Origin: Pedobacter mucosus
Lineage (GTDB): Bacteria > Bacteroidota > Bacteroidia > Sphingobacteriales > Sphingobacteriaceae
Assembly (NCBI RefSeq): GCF_022200785.1
Contig: NZ_CP087585.1
Location: 1 to 64,000, forward strand
DNA length: 64,000 nt
Direction of reading: 5' to 3'
A program made the position numbers and the translations under genes. The notes below the pieces were generated by a model that searched no databases, had not been told where the DNA came from, and saw only the letters and a list, made by a program, of their open reading frames with translations. Numbering within the stretch: position 1 is the stretch's first letter; every line of letters starts with the position of its first letter. This document shows positions 50,366 through 60,600 of the stretch, piece by piece.

Positions 50366-51493
50366 ATGAAAAAATTTATTCTCACATCAATCTTAATATC
50401 GAGCATTTCATCTCAGTTACTTTTAGCCCAAAAACTTCCTGCAAAAAAAGAAGTAATGAAGGTTTTAAAATCAACAAACGCCTACTTTATGAATAAATGG
50501 CCGGATGCTGGAAAAACTATCATCACTAATAAAGAGCGCCCAAGCCATATCTGGACAAGAGCCGTTTACTATGAAGGATTGATGAGTCTTTACACCATAA
50601 ATCCGGATCATAAGTATACTGATTACGCCATTCAATGGGGAGAAAAACATAACTGGGGCTTAAATGGAGGTATAAAAGTTCGCAATGCAGATAATCAAGC
50701 TTGTGGACAAACTTATATTGATTTATATAACTTGGATCCAAAACCAGAACGGATTAAAGACATCAAAGCTTCAATGGATTTGATGATGGAATCAGGAAAA
50801 GTGGATGATTGGACATGGATTGACGCACTTCAAATGGGGATGCCCGTTTTTGCAAAATTGGGTAAACTTTACAAAAACGATGCTTATTACGAATACATGT
50901 ACAAAATGTACATGCACAGCAAAAACGTTGAAGGCGGCGGTTTGTACAATGCAAAAGATGGTTTGTGGTGGAGAGATAAAGATTTTGTACCACCATATAA
51001 AGAGCCAAATGGAGAAGATTGCTACTGGTCGCGTGGTAATGGTTGGGTTGTAGCTGCATTGGTTAGGGTGCTAGATATTATGCCAGAAAACGCACCACAT
51101 CGCGATGAATATTTAAAAACCTATCACGAAATGATTAAAGCTTTGGTTCCACTGCAAAGACCAGATGGTTTTTGGAATGTGAGTTTACATGATGCTACGC
51201 ATTTTGGTGGCAAGGAAACTTCGGGTACTGCGCTATTTGCTTATGGAATGGCTTGGGGAATAAATAAAGGTATTTTGGATAAGAAAATATATCAGCCGAT
51301 TGTAGTAAAAGCATGGAATGGAATGGCGAAAGATGCGGTGCAAAAGAATGGCTTTTTAGGTTATATGCAAGGAACGGGTAAGGAACCAAAAGATGGTCAG
51401 CCGGTAAGTTATACTAGCATGCCTGATTTTGAAGATTATGGATTAGGTTGTTTCTTGCTTGCAGGCACAGAAGTTTATAAAATGAAAAAATAA
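50366..51493 (+). CDS. GH105 unsaturated rhamnogalacturonyl hydrolase
   Basis: A 375-residue (alpha/alpha)6-barrel enzyme that removes the delta-4,5-unsaturated galacturonate left by the lyases. Candidate catalytic Asp residues are Asp109 in NADNQACGQ and Asp153 in DDWTWIDALQM, both in the positions expected for YteR/YesR-like enzymes. WSRGNGWVVAAL is a further family mark. A signal peptide spans about 1-21 (LLLAQ), so it is periplasmic. It follows the repeat array and precedes rhaM by 177 bp. Confidence 0.94.
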   Translation: MKKFILTSILISSISSQLLLAQKLPAKKEVMKVLKSTNAYFMNKWPDAGKTIITNKERPSHIWTRAVYYEGLMSLYTINPDHKYTDYAIQWGEKHNWGLNGGIKVRNADNQACGQTYIDLYNLDPKPERIKDIKASMDLMMESGKVDDWTWIDALQMGMPVFAKLGKLYKNDAYYEYMYKMYMHSKNVEGGGLYNAKDGLWWRDKDFVPPYKEPNGEDCYWSRGNGWVVAALVRVLDIMPENAPHRDEYLKTYHEMIKALVPLQRPDGFWNVSLHDATHFGGKETSGTALFAYGMAWGINKGILDKKIYQPIVVKAWNGMAKDAVQKNGFLGYMQGTGKEPKDGQPVSYTSMPDFEDYGLGCFLLAGTEVYKMKK

Positions 51494-51608
51494 CATTTAC
51501 GTTGTTTTAGGAAGCATAAATACAAGCAATGCCCCTAAAATGTATCAACTAATTGGAAACCTGTGGAAGTAATTAGGGTAGATCAGGATCTTTTTCAAAC
51601 CACTAATG

Positions 51609-51627
51609 TGCTGAAATGAATTCAGCA
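51609..51627. repeat. Small intergenic palindrome before rhaM
   Basis: TGCTGAA and TTCAGCA (51609-51615 and 51621-51627) pair around a 5-base loop, followed by TGACG. It looks like one more member of the short intergenic palindromes of this genome. Confidence 0.5.
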
Positions 51628-51670
51628 TGACGAAAGCGTAAATAGTAAAAAAAATAGCATAATAAATATT

Positions 51671-51979
51671 ATGAAAATTGCATTTAAGATGAAATTGAAA
51701 CCAGGATGTGAGGCCGAATACAAATCTCGTCACGATCAGATTTGGCCAGAATTAGTAACGGTATTAAAGGAAAATGGCATTAGCGATTATTCTATATTTT
51801 TGGATGAAGAAACCAATACTTTATTCGCTGTTCAGCAGCAGGATGGAAACTCTTCTCAGGAACTGGGTAGTACTAAAATTGTTCAAAAATGGTGGTCTTA
51901 CATGTCTGATATTATGGAAACCAATCCAGATCAATCTCCAAAATCTTTTCCATTAGAATTGGTATTTCATTTAGATTAA
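51671..51979 (+). CDS. rhaM: L-rhamnose mutarotase
   Basis: A 102-residue ferredoxin-like protein that interconverts alpha- and beta-L-rhamnose, speeding use of the sugar released by rhamnosidases. Family features are the start IAFKMKLKPGCEAEYKSRHD with His22, the segment FLDEETNTLFAVQQ and the WW pair of KWWSYMSDIM. Length matches RhaM exactly. It is cytoplasmic, without a signal peptide. It lies 6 bp before the GH106 rhamnosidase gene, so enzyme and mutarotase are co-transcribed. Confidence 0.95.
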   Translation: MKIAFKMKLKPGCEAEYKSRHDQIWPELVTVLKENGISDYSIFLDEETNTLFAVQQQDGNSSQELGSTKIVQKWWSYMSDIMETNPDQSPKSFPLELVFHLD

Positions 51980-51985
51980 GCTGCA

Positions 51986-54760
51986 ATGCAAGCAAAACGA
52001 TTTTTGAAAGTTTTTTTTATCAGCATTCTGATATACAACTGTGCGGGAGCTCAAACGGCGAATAAAAATTCAAACGGCTGGCCCGTTATTGAAAAACAAA
52101 TGAAGCCCTGGGCTCGCTGGTGGTGGATGGGAAATGCCGTTGATGAAAAAAGCCAACTTTTAGTTTTGCAGCAATATAAAGATGCAGGTTTGGGTGGTTT
52201 AGAAATTACACCAATTTACGGAGCGGTAGGTTTCGAAAAACAATACCTGCAATTTCTTTCTCCCCAATGGATGAATGCTTTGCATTATACGGTTAATCAA
52301 GCCAAATCATTGGGTTTGGGCATCGATATGAATACAGGTACGGGCTGGCCATTCGGTGGTCCACAGATTAAACCTGAAAATGCTGCAACCAAATTAGTTA
52401 CGCAACAGTATAAATTAAAGGCAGGAGAAAAGCTCACCGAAGCCATAAAAATAAAAGATCCTAAGCAAAATTTTGCCGTATTACAAGCGGTAACGGCTTA
52501 TGGGGAGAACAACGAAGTTGTAGATTTATTTCAATTGGTTCAGCCAGATGGAAGTTTAAAATGGTCGCCGGTAAAGGGCAGTTATGATATTTATGCGGTG
52601 TTTGCAGGTAAAACACTGCAGATGGTAAAGCGTGCTGCGCCTGGAGGAGAAGGTTTTACTTTAGATCATCTTGATAAAAATTCAGTCGACGTTTATCTGA
52701 AAAGATTTACTGATGCTTTTGGAAATAAATCGCAGGGTGTAAGGGCATTTTTTAATGATAGTTACGAAGTTTACGGCGCTACCTGGACGCCAACTTTTTT
52801 TGAAGAGTTTAAGAAAAATAGGGGTTACGATCTTCAAAAGCATATAAAAGATTTAGTTGGCAAAGATTCGACAAGCGAAAATACCGCTCGTTTAAAATCT
52901 GATTATCGGGAAACCATGGATGAGCTTTTGCTCGGCAACTTCACGCAAAACTGGACAAACTGGGCGCACCAGCTTAAATCGATCACTAAAAATCAATCTC
53001 ATGGATCTCCATGTAATCTGCTAGATCTTTACGGCGCAGTTGATATCCCTGAAACCGAAACTTTTGGGTCTAGTTACTTTCCTATTCCGGGATTGCGACG
53101 CGATGCTGCGGATATAAGGAATGTAGATCCAGACCCGATGATGTGTAAATTCGCTTCTTCTGCAGCACATACAGGCGGGAAAAAACTGGTTTCTTCTGAA
53201 ACTTTTACTTGGTTAACAGAACATTTTAAAACCTCTTTTTCGCAATGCAAACCTGAGGCTGAACAACTTTTCTTAGCTGGAATTAATCACATTTTTTATC
53301 ATGGAACCACCAATTCACCAGCCAATATACCATGGCCGGGTTGGTTGTTTTATGCTTCTGTAGAAATGAATCCAAACAACAGCCTGTGGCCGCAGGCAAA
53401 AGGTTTGAATAATTATATAGCAAGGTGCCAGTCTATACTTCAAGCTGGCCAAGCCGATAATGAATTGCTTATTTATTGGCCAATTTATGATGTTTGGAAT
53501 AAAGCAAAAGGCTTGGAAATGGCTTTAAAGGTGCATGACGTTGACGAATGGTTGCATCCAACACCTTTTTATAAGTTGTCAAAACAACTTTCGAAGGTTG
53601 GCTATTCTTTTGATTTCGCATCCGACAGGCTTTTAGCCAAAACTAAAATCATTAATAATATGCTGAACACCGCTTCGGGAGCTAGCAATTATAAAGTATT
53701 AATTGTTCCGCAATGCGAAATGATAAATCCTGAAACCTTAAACAAAATGGTGGACTTAGCCAGTAATGGTGGAACCGTTATTTTTCAGTCTTTGCCAAAA
53801 GATGCACCAGGTTTGAGTAACCTTATAGAACGAAGAAATCAACTTAAAACTGCGCTTAACAAACTTATTTTTAATGATTTAGGTAAAGGAATTAAACAAT
53901 ATAAAATTGGTGAAGGCAATGTTTTTCTTGGTGATGACGTACAAAAAATATTAACTTTTATTAAAATAAATAGAGAAGAACTAACCAATACCGGACTTCA
54001 ATTTGTAAGAAGGAAAGTATCAACAGGTAAATATTACTATTTAGTAAACCATACTGCAAAGGCCATAGATGATTTTATTCCTTTAAATGAAAAGGGAAAT
54101 GTTACCATTTTAGACCCACAAAGTGAAGCGATAGGAATTGCTGCGGTAAAGGAAGGTAAAATTAGGGTTCAGTTAAAGTCTGGCGAATCAATATTTTTGA
54201 AGGTTAGTAACGAAAAGAATACCACTAATAAACCGTGGTTGTATTTGAATCAACCAAAAAAAGATTTTGTTCTTAATAAACCGTGGTTGTTGCATTTTAC
54301 CGCTGGCGGACCAGCACTTCCGGCAGATCAGAATTTAGATAAATTGGTATCTTGGACTACATTGGCTGATCCTAAATTGGAGGCATTTTCTGGAACGGGG
54401 GTTTATACTTCAAGCTTTACTTTATCAACTAAAACCGCTAAAGAGTATGTTTTAAATTTAAATCAAGTTGATGAAAGTGCCCGGGTTTGGATTAATGGAA
54501 AAGAAGTCGGTATTTTATGGAGTATTCCGTTTGAAGCCAGGATTGGAAAATACCTGAAAGAAGGAAATAATACGATTAAAGTGGAAGTGGTAAACTTAAT
54601 GGCTAATCGCATTCGTGATATGGATATTAAAAAAATCCAGTGGAGAAATTACCATGAGATCAATTTCGTTAATATCAATTATAAAAATTTCGATGCTTCG
54701 AGCTGGGCGGTAATGCCTTCAGGACTTATTGGGCCGGTAACAATAACGCCATTTAATTAA
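51986..54760 (+). CDS. Secreted GH106 alpha-L-rhamnosidase
   Basis: A 924-residue enzyme removing terminal alpha-L-rhamnose from rhamnogalacturonan fragments. The family start KPWARWWWMGNAVDEKSQ is seen just after a signal peptide (about 1-22, CAGAQ). The segments FFNDSYEVYGATWTPTF (about residues 256-272) and LVSSETFTW carry conserved acidic residues of the barrel, and the C-terminal beta-sandwich includes DESARVWINGKEVG. Cys19 near the cleavage site is preceded by LIYN, not a good lipobox, so I call Sec export. It ends the GH105-rhaM-GH106 block; 659 bp without a gene follow. Confidence 0.94.
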   Translation: MQAKRFLKVFFISILIYNCAGAQTANKNSNGWPVIEKQMKPWARWWWMGNAVDEKSQLLVLQQYKDAGLGGLEITPIYGAVGFEKQYLQFLSPQWMNALHYTVNQAKSLGLGIDMNTGTGWPFGGPQIKPENAATKLVTQQYKLKAGEKLTEAIKIKDPKQNFAVLQAVTAYGENNEVVDLFQLVQPDGSLKWSPVKGSYDIYAVFAGKTLQMVKRAAPGGEGFTLDHLDKNSVDVYLKRFTDAFGNKSQGVRAFFNDSYEVYGATWTPTFFEEFKKNRGYDLQKHIKDLVGKDSTSENTARLKSDYRETMDELLLGNFTQNWTNWAHQLKSITKNQSHGSPCNLLDLYGAVDIPETETFGSSYFPIPGLRRDAADIRNVDPDPMMCKFASSAAHTGGKKLVSSETFTWLTEHFKTSFSQCKPEAEQLFLAGINHIFYHGTTNSPANIPWPGWLFYASVEMNPNNSLWPQAKGLNNYIARCQSILQAGQADNELLIYWPIYDVWNKAKGLEMALKVHDVDEWLHPTPFYKLSKQLSKVGYSFDFASDRLLAKTKIINNMLNTASGASNYKVLIVPQCEMINPETLNKMVDLASNGGTVIFQSLPKDAPGLSNLIERRNQLKTALNKLIFNDLGKGIKQYKIGEGNVFLGDDVQKILTFIKINREELTNTGLQFVRRKVSTGKYYYLVNHTAKAIDDFIPLNEKGNVTILDPQSEAIGIAAVKEGKIRVQLKSGESIFLKVSNEKNTTNKPWLYLNQPKKDFVLNKPWLLHFTAGGPALPADQNLDKLVSWTTLADPKLEAFSGTGVYTSSFTLSTKTAKEYVLNLNQVDESARVWINGKEVGILWSIPFEARIGKYLKEGNNTIKVEVVNLMANRIRDMDIKKIQWRNYHEINFVNINYKNFDASSWAVMPSGLIGPVTITPFN

Positions 54761-55419
54761 ATTTAATCGCCATCAGTTGCCATAACCATCAATTAAAAAG
54801 CTAGACGGTAAACTATTGGTTATTTTTTTATTAGAAATGAAAAAGGAGAAACCGTTATTTAGCATGTAGTCTTAGCAAAAGAACCTTATTTAATTATAGT
54901 GAAAATCTTATTATAGATTTTAATCATTGGAAACTATAGCCAACTTGATGATGCTTTTATTTATAAAAAAATTGAAACGGCTTATTACCAGTTCAGTATT
55001 TATACTTTATCACGTCTTTGCCAAATTCAGGTAATCCTATAAATGGCTATTCAAACAGTATAATAAAATTGTTACTTCAAAAACATCTATTTATATCCCT
55101 TAAAAGGGAAGATTATTTTAACTAAATCGATTTATAACGACTGTTTCATGCTATGCTATTTTATGACAAGATTTTATAATAAATTGTCAGGATAGTACAG
55201 GATGGTGTAACATGCATTAATTTATATATTTAGAAACTGAATAAGTAACCCGATAACCCTTTTTTAACCAAATATTTAATTTACGTACATAATAACATTC
55301 TATGTAATAAAAATCTACTTTCTCTTTTAGTTGTTTTAGTATACCTACCCCTCTAGCCAGATTTTAGATTTAAAATTTTCGTAGACAGTTGATGGCCGTT
55401 TTTATCCATTAAGATTGAT
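54761..55419. other. Long leader region of the SusCD/fasciclin operon
   Basis: A 659-bp A/T-rich region without supported genes. It contains the ACAGGA-type direct repeat at 55187 and TAACCAAAT at 55265, leaving a leader of about 150 bases before the first start codon. No riboswitch pattern was recognised. Confidence 0.55.
55187..55205 (+). promoter_or_regulatory. Candidate operator site D (ACAGGA-type direct repeat)
   Basis: TCAGGATAGTACAGGATGG: half-sites TCAGGA and ACAGGA start 10 bp apart, 78 bp before TAACCAAAT at 55265. It precedes the uptake operon by 233 bp. Confidence 0.6.
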
Positions 55420-57642
55420 ATGAGTAAAGTTTTACCAAAATTTTTAACTGTCTTTTTGACGGTTATTGTCTTTCTGAGTAGTTGCAGAAAAGAAGAATTC
55501 GATAAGTTTTATGGGCGGCCGGAAAATTTAGGTGATCCTATTTACCAACAGCTTCAGGCTAAGGGCAATTTCTCTAAATTTTTAGATTGCGTTGATAAAG
55601 CAGGCTACAAAGAAACTTTAAGCACAGCCGGTTCATGGACAATTTTTGCACCAACCGATGCCGCTTTCGCCACTTACATGACAGAAAATTCTTTGACGGA
55701 GATTACTTCAGATCTTGCTTCAAAAATTGTTCGTTATTCGATGGTTTATGATGGAGAAAAAATAGAAAAACTTAGTGATTTTTTCTCTGTAAAAGGTTTT
55801 GTAAAAAACACAGCTTTTAGAAGGCGTTCAGTTTATTACGATTTTGTGTATGATGGTACAGATAACAATGGTAATGCAATTAAAGTAATCGCTTCTAATC
55901 GTAATGGTTCATATATCCCAACCGATTTCAACAATAAAAATATTCCATATTACTTAACACCATTTATGACTTTCTCTGGTCTTACGGCAACAGATTATAA
56001 CTTCTTTTATCCTAACAGCGTTTATTCTGGAAACAATGTTGGTCCGGCAAGATTGGTAGATGGCCAAACAAATATCATTGCAGAAAACGGCGTTATACAC
56101 ATTGTTGATAAGGTTTTGACACCGCCATTAAGCATAGATCAATACATAAACACTAAAAGTGATTACAGCCTTTTCAAAGGAATGCTTGATAAATTTGTGG
56201 GTTATAGCGTAAATGCTGATATTTCTCATCGCTATGAAGTGCTTTCTGGAAAAGCAGCAAATGTTTATGTAAAAACTTACAATTCGATATTAGCTTTCTC
56301 TCCAAATAATGAAAACTTTTTAAAGGTTGATGCAAATGATGCTCAACAAGGGTCTTACAGTATTTTCGCACCAACTAACGATGCCGTAAATACTTATGCC
56401 AGAAACGTTTTACTAAAATATTGGAAAAAACGAGGTGTAAACACTTTAAATGAACTTTATGTTGTAGCGCCTGATGTAGTTCGAGATTTTGTTAACGCCC
56501 ATTTATATACAACCACAGTTTGGCCAAGTAAATTTGCAACTACCGTTAACTTTTTAGGTGATGTAACCAAGCGTACAACTGCTGATGTTGTTGATAGACA
56601 AGCTTTAAGTAATGGGTTTTTGTATGGAATAAATAAAGCGCAAGATGCAAGCGTATTTTCTACCGTTTATGGCAATATAAATCTGGATCCAGATTATAAT
56701 ATTATGAAACAAGCGCTTAACTTTTTTGGCTTAACCATTCCATTAAAAACGCCTTCTATCCGCTATGTTGTTGTTATGATTCCAGATGCTACACTTAGAA
56801 AAATGGGTTTTTCTTATGATCCATTCTTTGTTTCTGCTCCCATTCGCGGCGATGTAGTTGCTTTTAGAAGAATACTTCAAACACATATTATTCCGATAGG
56901 AGATAGGCCTATTCCAAACTTTGCAAATGGTGCTGGTATTTTAGAAGCATCAAATGGTGAATACATTAAATATAATAATGGCAGATTATTATCTGCAGGA
57001 ACACAGGATAGTGTAGCAGTAGCTAAACAAACCATCCCGATTGATTCTACAAGCTTAACACCGGTTAATGGTGTGGCTGTTTATGGTAAAGAGGCGCTTA
57101 CTTATACGGTACTTAATATTGGCCTACACATTCAAAGATATGGTACAGTAACAACGGATCCGTATTATAATTTTTTCCAGTATTTAAACAATAGCGTAAT
57201 ATACACCAAGGCAACAGGCGCCATAACTGGGATAACGGAAGGTGTAAACTACACGGTTTTTGTACCCACAAATGCTGCGGTTATTTTGGCCGTAAGGGCA
57301 GGGTTGCTACCAGGAAATATAGCTACTGGAGTACCAAATTTTGCACCTACTGATGCGGGTGATATTAACAAAGTTCTTAAGTTTATTCAATACCACATTA
57401 TAAATAAAAGCACTGTGGTTAGTGATGGGCAGAAAGTTGGCGAGTTTGAAACGTTGCTTAAAAATGATGGTGGTGATGTTGCCAAAATCAACGTCGTCAT
57501 TAATACAGTAAATTCTTTAATGTTGAGGGATGTTACTGGTACAACTGTAAATGTTCTTTTGGGTGCAAGCGATAGAAGTAATGTGCTATCGAATAGAACA
57601 GTAATTCATCAGATCAATTCTTACTTAAAATACCAGTTTTAA
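55420..57642 (+). CDS. Fasciclin (FAS1)-domain lipoprotein of a SusCD operon
   Basis: A 740-residue surface lipoprotein candidate: the signal ends in VFLSSC, with Cys22 lipidated and charged residues following. About four FAS1 domains can be traced by the motif TIFAPTDAAF or variants (SWTIFAPTDAAFATYM near residue 70, YSIFAPTNDAV near 315, a weaker VVVMIPDATLRKMG near 455, YTVFVPTNAAV near 610) and the closing GVIHIVDKVL type strands. FAS1 domains mediate adhesion or binding. It is 11 bp upstream of susC, and a second FAS1 lipoprotein follows susD, so they probably act as surface glycan-binding partners of the transporter; this is inferred. Confidence 0.88.
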   Translation: MSKVLPKFLTVFLTVIVFLSSCRKEEFDKFYGRPENLGDPIYQQLQAKGNFSKFLDCVDKAGYKETLSTAGSWTIFAPTDAAFATYMTENSLTEITSDLASKIVRYSMVYDGEKIEKLSDFFSVKGFVKNTAFRRRSVYYDFVYDGTDNNGNAIKVIASNRNGSYIPTDFNNKNIPYYLTPFMTFSGLTATDYNFFYPNSVYSGNNVGPARLVDGQTNIIAENGVIHIVDKVLTPPLSIDQYINTKSDYSLFKGMLDKFVGYSVNADISHRYEVLSGKAANVYVKTYNSILAFSPNNENFLKVDANDAQQGSYSIFAPTNDAVNTYARNVLLKYWKKRGVNTLNELYVVAPDVVRDFVNAHLYTTTVWPSKFATTVNFLGDVTKRTTADVVDRQALSNGFLYGINKAQDASVFSTVYGNINLDPDYNIMKQALNFFGLTIPLKTPSIRYVVVMIPDATLRKMGFSYDPFFVSAPIRGDVVAFRRILQTHIIPIGDRPIPNFANGAGILEASNGEYIKYNNGRLLSAGTQDSVAVAKQTIPIDSTSLTPVNGVAVYGKEALTYTVLNIGLHIQRYGTVTTDPYYNFFQYLNNSVIYTKATGAITGITEGVNYTVFVPTNAAVILAVRAGLLPGNIATGVPNFAPTDAGDINKVLKFIQYHIINKSTVVSDGQKVGEFETLLKNDGGDVAKINVVINTVNSLMLRDVTGTTVNVLLGASDRSNVLSNRTVIHQINSYLKYQF

Positions 57643-57653
57643 TCGTACCCAAT

Positions 57654-60600
57654 ATGACAAAAAAATATACTTACAGTTTTTGTATTATGCTACTGTGCTT
57701 GTTGGTTTCTTTTAACTCTAAAGCACAACAAATAAATTATGTTAAAGGTAAAATTATTGATAAAAAAGATAAGCAACCCATTATTGGTGCTTCAGTTGTA
57801 ATTGTTGATAAAGACCGCAGGGTAATAAAAGGTGTATCATCCGATATTGATGGTAATTATTCACTTCCAGTAGCAGATAAAACTTACCGAATTGCCGTTT
57901 CTTATATTGGATACAAATCCACTTCTCCATTGGCAATTGATAAAGCCGTAATCAATTTCCAGCTAGAACCATCCGATAATCAAATGGATGAAGTTCAAAT
58001 TGTTTCCAGGGCGAAAGCTGATAATGGAAGCGGAATGAACATCGATAAAAGAGATCAAACATCAGCAATTTCAACCATCAACGCGAAAGAGCTAGAAGAT
58101 ATGCAAGCTGCATCCATTGATCAGGCTTTGCAAGGCAGGTTGGCCGGTTTGGATATTGCAGCGAGTAGCGGCGATCCAGGTGCGCCAATGCAAATCAGAA
58201 TTCGTGGTACATCTTCCATTAACGGTGCTGTAGATCCGCTAATCGTGGTAGATGGAATGCCATATGATATTACCATTCCATCCGACTTTAATTTTGCAAC
58301 TTCTGATGAAAGTAATTACGGACAGTTATTAAACATTGCGCCTTCGGATATTAAAGACATTAGCGTTTTAAAAGATGCTGCGGCAACTGCAATTTGGGGT
58401 TCTAGAGCTGCAAATGGTGTATTGGTAATTAATACTAAAAGGGGTGTAATGGGCCCACCAAGTATTTCATATAATTTTAAGGGTTCGTATTCTAAACAAC
58501 CAAGTGCCATACCAATGCTAAATGGTAACCAATATTCTTCTTTAATTTTAGAAGAGTTTTATAATGCAGGTCGCCAGTTTTCTACTTCAGATTTTGCCAG
58601 ACAGTTTCAATATGACCGGAATGATCCTTATAACTATTATAATTACAGCAATAATACCGATTGGTTAGGTGCAATAACCAGAACAGGTTATTTACAGGAT
58701 CATAACCTTGCAATTTCTGGCGGGGGCGAAAAAGCTAAATACCGTGCATCAGTAAACTATTTTAACCAAAGCGGAACCACCAGAGGAACAAGTTTAGGGC
58801 GTTTAAGTGCAAGGGTAAATTTAGATTATACCGTATCTACTAAAATCATGTTTAGTGCAGATATTGCTTATACCCATATCGATAATCAAAATTTATATAC
58901 TAATGGTGTAAGAGATGTGGCTTATAATAAAATGCCAAATCAATCTGTTTATGAGTATGATGAATATGGTAACCTTACTTCTAATTATTTTAGTCCGGCA
59001 AATACAGCACAAGGAAGTTTTGTATATGATTTTACGAGATCAAGAATTTCCGGAACTTACAATCCATTAGCGATGGCTTTGGCGGCAAGTAATATCCAAT
59101 TGGGCGAAAGGGTAATACCGAAATTTCGTATTCAATATCAAATTATTCCTAGTCTGTTAATATTAAACGCAAATTTTCAAGCAGATATAAACAACACCAA
59201 AATCAAAACTTTTTTACCACAAATTGCAACTGGAAGGCCATTTTCTGAGCCCGTAGTAAATTATGCAGGTGATACTGATGGTGATGCATTTACTATGGCA
59301 ACCAATGTTACACTTTCATTTATGCCTAAAATAAGCACGAAACATAATTTAAGTGCCTTCGCCAGGTTTGATAGCAATGATAGTAGAAGAACAGGCCAAG
59401 GTATGTTTGCCACCAATACGGCATCATCTTATTTGGCCGATCCATCTATTGATGGTAGAACAAACCAAACAGGCTCAGTTTATTCTTCTTATGCGCAAAG
59501 TCGGTCGGTGGGCTTATTACTAAGTGCACAATACAAATTCTTAGATCGGTATATTTTTAATGCCGGAATTAGAGGGGATGGAAATTCAAAATTCGGACCA
59601 AATAACCGTTATGGACTGTTCCCATCTGCTTCCTTAGCCTGGAGAATTTCCGGTGAGCCTTTTATGAAAAATACGGAAAAATATATTGATGATTTTAGGT
59701 TTAGAGCGAGTTATGGTGTGGTAGGTAATGCACCCCGTAACGATTATTCTTACTTAAATACTTATCAAAATTACGGATTTAGCTATTTAGGCAATTCTGG
59801 AATTTACTCTAGCAATTTAGAATTATCTGATTTGCGTTGGGAAAAGGTAAAGCAATCTAATCTGGGTTTAACACTTGTAATGTTGAACAATAGGTTAAAC
59901 ATGGATTTCGATATATACCGTAAGCGTACTACTGATTTATTTTATTCAGGTATTGCCATTCCTACATATAATGGATATTCGGGCATTGATTTAAATGGAG
60001 GTACCTTAGATAATCAGGGTTGGGAATTCAGCTTAAATTATACTCCGGTTCGTACTAAAAACCTAAGGGTAGATTTCTCTTTCAATATCTCTCATAATGA
60101 AAATATTATCAGGGAAATTAACCCTCTTTTACCAAGAGAAAATAACGGCAGAGTAACCGCCAACAATGTTTTTAAAGTTTATTTACAAGAAAATAATCCA
60201 TTTGGATCTTTCTATGGATTTAAGTTTAAAGGGGTTTATAAAGATGCAAATTCTACCCTTGCGCTTGATGAAAATGGAAACCAGATTATTGGTCCGAACG
60301 GACAAAATGTAAATATGCGTTTTGCTTATCCATCAATAGATTACGTTTTCCAACCTGGCGACGCGATGTATGAAGATATTAACCATGATGGAAATATCGA
60401 TTATAAGGATATTGTTTACCTCGGTAACAGTAATCCAAACTATACAGGTGGTTTTGGAACAGGAATAACCATTAATGGAAACATCAGGTTTGGCGCTAAT
60501 TTTAGTTACCGAACGGGTTATCAAATTATCAACGGTACAAAAATTACCACTACAAGTATGTACGGCTTTAACAATCAAAGTACTGCAGTATTACGCCGCT

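Noticed and set aside
51590..51630. ATCAGGATC before rhaM as a fifth operator site
   Set aside because: There is no second half-site 10 bp downstream, and the surrounding sequence looks like a common intergenic palindrome.
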